Origin: Phoronis australis
Lineage: Eukaryota; Phoronida; Phoronidae
Direction of reading: 5' to 3'
Length of the DNA stretch: 64,000 nucleotides
Assembly: GCA_002633005.1 (NCBI GenBank)
Contig: NMRA01000677.1
Location: 124,001-188,000 of the forward strand
A program made the translations under genes and the position numbers. The notes under the pieces were generated by a model. That model saw only the letters and a program-made list of their open reading frames with translations. It was not told where the DNA came from and searched no databases. Shown here one piece after another: positions 60,701 through 64,000 of this stretch (its first letter is position 1; each line of letters begins with the position of its first letter).

Positions 60701-61819
60701 GAGCTTACAGCTCACGTTGAGGCGCTTAAGCCGTAAACTCATTCACTTGTTCACGTCAGGATGTGTGCTGGGAACTTAGCTTACTTTCTCTTGTAGCAGT
60801 CAGCCGAGCTGTATCACGCCATCTGCGTGGGCCCTTGAAGGTCATTGAACTGAAGATCCGCTTGACATTAAAATATTCATGAGCACTGGGCTTTAAACAC
60901 ACTAAAGTAACGAGCCATAATTTCTGCTACTATTACTGTTATCTATCAGGTACGCACAGCTCAAAACTCATCACAGAAAGTAGTAAGAGAAAAATGTCAC
61001 AAAGGAATCGCCGCCTGCGCTCGCACAGGTCAACTCAGACCAATGAGATAGAGAACGGAAGTCTACCTGGAACGCCACAGTCCAACAGGAAAGGATCAAC
61101 TGAGAGCACATCTGGAGGGACGCCGTCCGATGTTGAATTTTATGAAGAACAAGCCACGCTATACGAACGCTTGTTGGAAGCAGAGGAGGTAAACAATATT
61201 TATCTGCAGATTATCTTCCTCTCCATCTCGTAAAATTAAAATTTGGTTTGGGTTTACAATAGCTAGTCTCAATTCTAAACATTTGTGATTTTCAAAAAAA
61301 AATAATTTTGACAGAATGTTTCCGTTATAAGTCTCTCAGAAATTATTTTTTTGGTTTTTTGATATATGACTTGTTCTATTTAAAGCAAGTACTTTTTCTT
61401 ATGATATAAATATAAATTTGCATTGTCTTGAGTGTTTGTGACTGTGTAAAGCCAATTTGCCTCCCTGCCAATTAGTCTCCATTTTGTGCCATCTCATATT
61501 CACTACTGTCTCAGCAACAAATTGGTCACCGCATGTGCCCCTGAACTGGTAACCCCTTGGCATGAAATATTAATAAAAATTTCTTGAGAATTAATCGCAT
61601 AAAGATAATTCAATGCTTTTATGTGTTTTCATTTAAATTTTATTCTAGGCAAGAGACAGAGCCATCCGTGAAGCCAATGAACTGAAAACAGAGGTGAAAG
61701 TAATGAATGAACAAATCTCAACACTGAAGGGGCACGTGCGTCTCATTCGGCAGCACACAATATCATTTATACTGGACCAGATGGACACACTGCATATACA
61801 GAGGGACACAGAAGTGTGA
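37071..61819 (+). CDS. RASGRP: RasGRP-like Ras guanyl-releasing protein (RasGRP3-like), 16 coding exons
   Basis: RasGRP proteins load GTP onto Ras and Rap at membranes in response to diacylglycerol and calcium. Joining 16 exons in matching splice phase gives 743 residues; human RasGRP3 is about 690. In order: REM (RasGEF_N) domain about 33-150; CDC25-type RasGEF about 180-410, with [23 protein letters not shown] and IPILGVHLKD; linker [15 protein letters not shown] hand 1 loop D473-E484 and EF hand 2 loop D502-E513, both with all canonical ligands; C1 domain with H532, C545, C548, C562, C565, H570, C573 and C581; basic segment about 620-634; coiled coil about 668-725. The SYDWMR motif at 167-172 points to RasGRP3. 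The start ATG 37071 is the first in the exon after the 37047 acceptor and has a middling context (C at -3, G at +4). Upstream non-coding exons are likely but unseen. The least certain join is exon 2 to exon 3. Confidence 0.9.
37725..38300 (-). mobile_element. Penelope-like (GIY-YIG) retroelement 3' relic
   Basis: The minus strand reads [21 protein letters not shown] from 38140, continuing to [28 protein letters not shown] and a stop at 37925-37927. This is the C-terminal GIY-YIG nuclease layout of Penelope-like and related retroelements (YIGET.R.LKTR..EHL then an ALHI/KYW end). The expected Y of YIG is D here. Past the stop, [14 protein letters not shown] (complement of about 37735-37785) resembles the post-nuclease tail of such elements. 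Upstream the frame is broken, and no reverse transcriptase remains. Confidence 0.72.
39165..39640 (+). repeat. dispersed repeat family F, copy 1
   Basis: Closely matches the reverse complement of 41959-42577. Shared pieces include GCAACAATC, ACATTTATACGCTATG, AATAAGACGCA, TTAATTCAGT and TTAGCAGACGATA. Its 3' end carries GTGGATTTTG and CAAAATCCAC as an inverted pair, then GGGGATAACGACTTC. Confidence 0.85.
39735..39960 (+). repeat. two-copy divergent tandem repeat, period about 150 bp
   Basis: AATGGCAGTACCAGTTCAAG near 39741 and GTGGCAGTTCTTGTTCAAG near 39893 start matching blocks. Both continue TAC.TTTTGAAAGAT and an ATCATCA or CATCACCA segment. The 169-codon open frame over 39704-40213 runs through both copies in different registers, so it is not a gene. 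Confidence 0.65.
40179..40580 (+). mobile_element. MITE family C, copy 2
   Basis: Ends in inverted repeats: ACAGTTGTCACGG at 40179-40191, and TGACAACTGTC at 40569-40579, whose reverse complement is GACAGTTGTCA. The interior aligns with the reverse complement of 14570-14937. It has no coding capacity; the 40378-40584 open frame is internal. Confidence 0.82.
41959..42577 (-). repeat. dispersed repeat family F, copy 2 (reverse), with palindromic end
   Basis: Reverse complement of the 39165-39640 element, extended at its lower-coordinate end by a palindrome (41959-42110). There TAGATTATTACATG, GTTATCCCCC and TCTAGAGCC on one arm face GGCTCTAGA, GGGGAATAAC and CATGTAATAATCTA on the other. Copy 1 keeps only part of this end. 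Confidence 0.82.
42610..42690 (+). mobile_element. tRNA-derived SINE head
   Basis: A-box-like GAGGTGCAGTGGTAAAGTCG (42620-42639) and a good B box GGGTTCGAAACC (42663-42674) lie at normal tRNA spacing. It is followed by CCTCGGTTCTTGC rather than an acceptor stem. Best of the five SINE-like heads in the window. Confidence 0.6.
43008..43034. repeat. (GT)n microsatellite, interrupted
   Basis: Alternating GT with two GTAT or GTAC interruptions. Confidence 0.85.
44215..44320 (+). CDS. RASGRP: RasGRP-like coding exon 2 (REM domain)
   Basis: Acceptor TTTTCTTTTCAG ends at 44214, phase 1 in. It reads [20 protein letters not shown] then [15 protein letters not shown], clearly REM of RasGRP3 type. The donor TATTT|GTATCC at 44321 (phase 2 out) is chosen because it keeps the conserved L-Y and matches the phase of exon 3. 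A stronger-looking GTAAGT at 44389 would give phase 0 and does not fit exon 3. Confidence 0.78.
44397..44505 (+). repeat. dispersed repeat family E, copy 2
   Basis: TGAATTTGGGACGACC, then TTCTAAAATTTGGTG, CTTTGACCTCGAGC and AAAATAATTAATTTTTCAC. It starts just after exon 2 and shares order with 54050-54165. Confidence 0.75.
44884..45001. repeat. 14-bp minisatellite, eight perfect units plus a partial
   Basis: Unit ATGGCCCCTCCATC at 44884, 44898, 44912 and onward to 44982, then a partial at 44996. Across unit borders GATGG faces CCATC, so each unit can form a small hairpin. Because 14 is not a multiple of 3, the frames cycle every three units; the proline/histidine-rich open frame at 44912-45124 follows from this. 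Confidence 0.95.
46400..46510 (-). mobile_element. possible second retroelement tail
   Basis: The stretch around AGTCCATGAGAAATGGACGAA (46437-46457) and ACGACTACATCGACAACC resembles the post-ORF segment often found after GIY-YIG retroelements. No nuclease or RT motif was recognised nearby, so this is weak. Confidence 0.2.
47080..47440 (+). repeat. dispersed repeat family A, copy 3
   Basis: Contains TTAATTGGGTCACGTTACCA, then ACACTGTTACAGTTTTCTAA near 47229, TTTTTCATGAGCATCAT near 47288 and GATGTTCCGAAG near 47416, in the same order as copies 1 and 2. Confidence 0.7.
47890..48060 (+). repeat. dispersed repeat family B, copy 3
   Basis: Core TTTGTCTCTCACTTATTTCG near 47961, then TTTTCTTGCCTCGCC near 48000 and GGTCAGTTTTCCTGGCAAG near 48028. 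It ends about 200 bases before exon 3. Confidence 0.7.
48253..48366 (+). CDS. RASGRP: RasGRP-like coding exon 3 (end of REM domain, divergent)
   Basis: A strong pyrimidine tract (TTTTGTTTTTCCTTAATC) leads to the CTAATCAG acceptor at 48252; donor CTCAG|GTCAGT. With phase 2 in and out it reads [18 protein letters not shown] then [10 protein letters not shown], joining YWIR of exon 4. The last part matches the LKICYF.RYWI pattern of RasGRP; the first part is unlike known members. A second AG at 48290 would break the phase with both neighbours. Confidence 0.6.
50102..50327. mobile_element. MITE with short terminal inverted repeats (family G)
   Basis: TGGACCCTGTTTCATGAC at the left end and the reverse complement of the right end, TGGGGTCTGTTTCAGAAA (complement of 50309-50326), form imperfect inverted ends. 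The element sits in intron 3, just before exon 4. Confidence 0.6.
50394..50525 (+). CDS. RASGRP: RasGRP-like coding exon 4 (REM to RasGEF linker)
   Basis: Acceptor TTGACAG ends at 50393; donor AAAAT|GTAAGT. Reads [16 protein letters not shown] then a helical segment ending DLVDISK, as in the LIDISSI end of this segment in RasGRP3. Confidence 0.88.
51891..52044 (+). CDS. RASGRP: RasGRP-like coding exon 5 (start of RasGEF domain)
   Basis: Acceptor TTGTTGTAG ends at 51890; donor CTCA|GTACGT, phase 0 out. Contains [16 protein letters not shown], then [20 protein letters not shown] and EFKAFRRIS, the first conserved block of CDC25 domains. S175 sits where RasGRP3 has its PKC-phosphorylated Thr133. 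Confidence 0.92.
52875..53048 (+). CDS. RASGRP: RasGRP-like coding exon 6 (RasGEF domain)
   Basis: The acceptor TATTATTTAG at 52874 gives phase 0 and restores FRRIS-FTDFRNY, as in RasGRP3. Two later AGs (after TTTACAG and TTTTAG) would break the frame. Reads [20 protein letters not shown] then [21 protein letters not shown]. Confidence 0.92.
53755..53871 (+). CDS. RASGRP: RasGRP-like coding exon 7 (RasGEF domain, NTLMAV block)
   Basis: Acceptor TCCTTTTAG, donor AAG|GTATGA, phase 0 both sides. Contains [20 protein letters not shown], the catalytic-core block of CDC25 domains. Confidence 0.93.
54050..54165 (+). repeat. dispersed repeat family E, copy 3
   Basis: TTCTTGAATTTGGGACGGCC to AAAATAATTAATTTTTCAC, matching copies 1 and 2. 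It occupies much of the short intron 7. Confidence 0.75.
54285..54382 (+). CDS. RASGRP: RasGRP-like coding exon 8 (RasGEF domain)
   Basis: Acceptor TGTTTTCAG, donor ACT|GTGAGT, phase 2 out. Reads [20 protein letters not shown] then GFRIPIL. Confidence 0.92.
54578..54755 (+). CDS. RASGRP: RasGRP-like coding exon 9 (RasGEF domain, third conserved block)
   Basis: Acceptor CGTTTTCAG, donor CGT|GTGAGT, phase 0 out. Reads [16 protein letters not shown] then [20 protein letters not shown]. The frame continues open past the donor to 54863, but that extension is not RasGRP sequence. Confidence 0.92.
55118..55198 (+). CDS. RASGRP: RasGRP-like coding exon 10 (end of RasGEF domain)
   Basis: Acceptor GTCTCCAG, donor TCC|GTAAGT, phase 0. 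Reads [20 protein letters not shown] then PRNSVSS, the conserved exit of the catalytic domain. Confidence 0.92.
55760..55861 (+). CDS. RASGRP: RasGRP-like coding exon 11 (autoinhibitory linker)
   Basis: Acceptor CATTACAG, donor GAG|GTAAGA, phase 0. Reads [19 protein letters not shown], the linker that packs against the GEF site in the autoinhibited RasGRP1 structure, then [10 protein letters not shown]. Confidence 0.9.
56430..56540 (+). pseudogene. decayed tandem copy of the EF-hand 1 exon start
   Basis: The stretch matches 56562-56670, offset by 132 bp, including GAGCACTTTCACTC, the CTCTATAG acceptor and GCAGT.TTCAA.AACTATGACC. The copied exon start (56484) reads [12 protein letters not shown] instead of [12 protein letters not shown]. 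It has lost calcium ligands and hits an in-frame TAG within 20 codons. It lies in intron 11. Confidence 0.82.
56616..56731 (+). CDS. RASGRP: RasGRP-like coding exon 12 (EF hand 1 and first half of EF hand 2)
   Basis: Acceptor CTCTATAG, donor GATCA|GTAAGT, phase 2 out. Reads [17 protein letters not shown], with D at loop positions 1, 3 and 5, G at 6, I at 8 and E at 12. It ends in SFCVLDADQ, the start of the second loop. Confidence 0.93.
57704..57730. repeat. (GT)n microsatellite
   Basis: About 13 uninterrupted TG units in intron 12, roughly 90 bases before exon 13. Confidence 0.95.
57820..57995 (+). CDS. RASGRP: RasGRP-like coding exon 13 (EF hand 2 end and C1 domain start)
   Basis: Acceptor TGCTCACAG, donor CAGAG|GTGAGA, phase 1 out. 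Reads DGLISKAEM, completing loop 2, and then [17 protein letters not shown] and [14 protein letters not shown] of the C1 domain. The proline at 542 and the QG at 558-559 are typical of diacylglycerol-binding C1 domains. Confidence 0.93.
58051..58259. mobile_element. MITE with about 30-bp terminal inverted repeats (family H)
   Basis: The left end GGGGCCCATTCCAGGAAACT (58054-58073) faces the right end, whose reverse complement begins CAGGGGCTCATTGCAAGGGA and continues ACTGGCTAAG. Inside are repeated forms of TTAGTC and TAAGAT. It lies about 55 bases after exon 13. Confidence 0.75.
59974..60105 (+). CDS. RASGRP: RasGRP-like coding exon 14 (C1 domain end)
   Basis: Acceptor CTCTTGCAG, donor ACTA|GTGAGT, phase 1 out. 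Reads [17 protein letters not shown], completing the zinc sites, then a glycine/serine/proline-rich tail. Confidence 0.92.
60108..60150 (+). mobile_element. fragment of MITE family D next to a splice donor
   Basis: TACGGTAATTGTCCGGATAA and GCCCAGGGCG resemble the end of the 30470-30892 element (TACCGGGATTTTCCGTAG..AAGCCCATGGGCG). It begins only a few bases after the exon 14 donor. Confidence 0.45.
60950..61188 (+). CDS. RASGRP: RasGRP-like coding exon 15 (basic segment, start of coiled coil)
   Basis: Acceptor TTATCTATCAG, donor GAG|GTAAAC, phase 0 out. A basic stretch [15 protein letters not shown] (residues 620-634) is followed by a serine/threonine-rich part, then [20 protein letters not shown], which opens the coiled coil. 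Confidence 0.88.
61649..61819 (+). CDS. RASGRP: RasGRP-like coding exon 16 (C-terminal coiled coil and stop)
   Basis: Acceptor TATTCTAG; 56 codons then TGA at 61817-61819. Reads [40 protein letters not shown] and [16 protein letters not shown]. Regular heptads fit a parallel coiled coil. In RasGRP1 the C-terminal coiled coil drives dimerisation and membrane targeting. Confidence 0.9.
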   Translation, partial: ARDRAIREANELKTEVKVMNEQISTLKGHVRLIRQHTISFILDQMDTLHIQRDTEV

Positions 61820-63739
61820 TTTTGTGGCAGTGTTGATGTATTTTATGTGTATCTGTGGTCAAAAATTGTAACGGGAACTGTTCATCTAGTTGATCAGCAA
61901 CGTTCAAGGCAAAGAATTTCTGCGACTGAAGAATCAATGTGGTCTGACCACTGAACAGAAATACCTGCATGGAATTTTGATTAAAGACCCATACAATGCC
62001 AAATGGGTCATACTGAAAGCAAACAACAAGAAATCAAGTTTGAGGTAACGAACAATGTAGTATAAGCAATCAGTGTACTCCTCTCGGTCCGTAGTGTATC
62101 TTGTGTAAAATTATAAGCACAAATGTAAACCTTAAAAAGGTTCCACCCAAACCGCCACCAAAGCAAATTTTTTTAAGATGACACTGTATATGGCTTTGAG
62201 AAGTTTAAGGCAGTTATGTCTTATTTAATGAACATGTAAATTAACATTGTTTACACGCTACTCTGGATGTTCTGAGCTCAGTAGTACCAGCTGCATAAAT
62301 TATGTTGATTAGTACAAGAATGAATATTAGTGTAACTCAACATCTAAATTTAAAAGTTTACGCATTTATTGTAATTTTCCGAGTCAGTGAATTTTGTAAC
62401 ATGTGAAGTGAAATTTGTGTTTTCATCATTTCTGCTCCGGATTATGATTTTGAGACATGGTTCACATGTAGTTACTGGATATGGTGTTGTAGAATTAACA
62501 TATAATTTACATATTCATCTCGTAATAAGAGACAGCTGCTTTAAAACCAAAATACTCGTGCCAATTGTTGCAGCTGTGAACAACGTTACTGAAATACAGT
62601 GTCACGTAGAGAACTACAGTCTCAAGGTTGATCATGGTTATGACACTCCGAATGCAGTGAAGGAAATTCACTTCATTGAAGTTTGAGAGTTCAGACGTAT
62701 GAAAGACGTTGATGATAGTGGATAGTTAGATATTTGACAAACCAGTTTCAACAAAATTGGTACTATTTTTATATTATTTTTGTGATTGAACTTCAAACGA
62801 CAATATATCAACCACTACCTGGCATTTCTCAACCAGGAACTATGAATGTCGGTTAGGATTACAATAGGCACTTTTATGAAAGGCTTCTTTTGTTAGGGGA
62901 TTAGGGAAAAGAGATGGGTGATAGTGATAACCGCTCCATTTCTCCTTCCCTGTTTGTGGCAACATTGTTTCTCAACTAATTTAGACACCGGGGACTAAAT
63001 CCATCATTGAAAATTGCAAGTTGGTTAACTACAACAGAACATTTTGGGCTTGGAGAGGGTAGCAAGTCCACATTGTGGCTTAGAATTTTGCGGAGGAATG
63101 TAAATCTTGGGTGTCATTCACACACAATAGGTCTTTTGGAATTGACATTATTACAAGGTCTGTGAAAGCGGGTCTTTGTCAGCCCCGCTTTTAGTCATAC
63201 AACTCCCAGTTGGACTATGTAACTAAACATAGCTTAACAAAGGGTTTATAGTCCTTGTAGTTAATTGTTTTATTACCCCTTTGGATTCTGAATAGTGGAG
63301 CCCAGAACTGCAACTGTTGTTCCTGCATTGAAATCTCCCTACCTCTATTGTATAACCTTCCTGAACAAAACAATGGGACGACTTGACTCTTGTACACCAG
63401 TGCTTATCAGGGTAATCTTAACACCCCCCTTCCCCCAAAGAATGCTGTGAACTTGGAATGGAGGAGTGCCGTGACATAGACAATTTTCTACTGGTAGTGA
63501 TCAAGCCATGGTCCAATTTGGTGTCACTTAGAAAATAGAAAGTATGTTGGTAGTTACTTGCAGTTTGGAAATAGCATATACTGTAAATGTCCTCTTTGAT
63601 GTTCGTAAGTTAGTGAGGGTGTTATTTATTTCTTGTTTATTATTTATTTATTTATTTTATTTATTTCATTAATTTATTGTAACGTTTGCATTCCGTTTTA
63701 TCTGTAAGTTATTAGTCTCCGTGTTGTAAACATAATCGG
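61820..63739 (+). other. 3' untranslated or flanking region of the RasGRP-like gene
   Basis: No further coding exon. A clear AATAAA signal was not found soon after the stop, so the 3' end of the transcript is not placed. The open frame at 62387-62686 shows no recognisable motif. Confidence 0.5.
63622..63680 (+). promoter_or_regulatory. AU-rich element cluster
   Basis: Several overlapping ATTTA pentamers and TTATTTATT nonamers in under 60 bases. If the transcript reaches this far (1.8 kb past the stop), they would form a class II AU-rich instability element. Otherwise it is a simple (ATTT)n repeat. Confidence 0.4.
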
Positions 63740-64000
63740 CCAATTTCATAAAGGTGGTTTATAGTGAAACCTGGTTTAAATTGGACTTAGACCAGGTTTA
63801 AAAGTAATCATATTCTGCATTTCATAAAGGTGGTTTAACTTTTAGACCAGTGGTCTAGTAAAACCTGGTTTAACTCCAGTTTAGACCTGGTCTAAGCCAG
63901 TTTTCATTTCACCAACAAAGTCAATATTCCTTTGACCTGTATTAAGATCTTAAACCTGGTTAAACTTCAGGCCTGGTCAGACCCAGGTTTAACACTGTTA
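63740..64000. mobile_element. palindromic repeat cut by the right edge
   Basis: AACCTGGTTTAA-like and TTAAACCAGGTT-like motifs recur in both orientations. TTCATAAAGGTGGTTTA occurs at about 63745 and 63821. The layout fits a MITE or nested fold-back element whose other end is outside the window. Confidence 0.6.

Overview
This window is animal nuclear DNA. It is AT-rich, has long stretches with no coding signal, short exons with GT..AG borders, and many small non-autonomous transposon relics and tRNA-derived SINE heads. Two protein genes can be supported. The mix of a RasGRP-type exchange factor with a compact intron layout and dense small palindromic repeats suggests a marine invertebrate, possibly a non-vertebrate deuterostome such as a hemichordate, echinoderm or amphioxus. 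The species cannot be fixed from sequence alone.

Left end (1-3.6 kb): the 5' part of a minus-strand gene whose first two coding exons (3354-3470 and 369-457) read like the N terminus of an ARHGAP11A-type RhoGAP. The rest of the gene lies beyond the left edge. A fold-back element (2419-2942) and a tRNA-derived SINE head (about 3120-3262) lie in its first intron. A CCAAT box and a CHR-like hexamer lie just upstream of its start codon.

Middle (3.6-37.0 kb): about 33 kb with no convincing coding exon. It holds repeats: a degenerate tandem array (15.29-16.58 kb), a 56-bp perfect duplication, a LINE reverse-transcriptase tail, a palindromic MITE at 30.5 kb, several tRNA-derived SINE heads, and members of at least three dispersed families that recur in the introns of the right-hand gene. 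Non-coding 5' exons of the right-hand gene could be hidden here, but none can be called.

Right part (37.0-61.8 kb): a plus-strand RasGRP gene in 16 coding exons, reconstructed with consistent splice phases to 743 codons. It encodes a Ras exchanger motif, a CDC25-type RasGEF domain, two canonical EF hands, a C1 domain with all zinc ligands, a basic serine-rich segment and a C-terminal coiled coil. It is closest to RasGRP3 by recall of the family. Its introns hold a Penelope-like GIY-YIG relic, an inverted pair of about 0.5-kb repeats around a 0.4-kb MITE, a 14-bp minisatellite and further MITEs. A decayed tandem copy of the first EF-hand exon lies 132 bp before the real one.

Right end (61.8-64.0 kb): 3' untranslated or flanking DNA with an AU-rich cluster and, at the very edge, a palindromic repeat cut by the window.

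No bacterial-type operon, CRISPR array, rRNA or intact tRNA gene is present. The two genes act on different small GTPases: the left on Rho (by family), the right on Ras/Rap. Nothing in the sequence shows that they work together.
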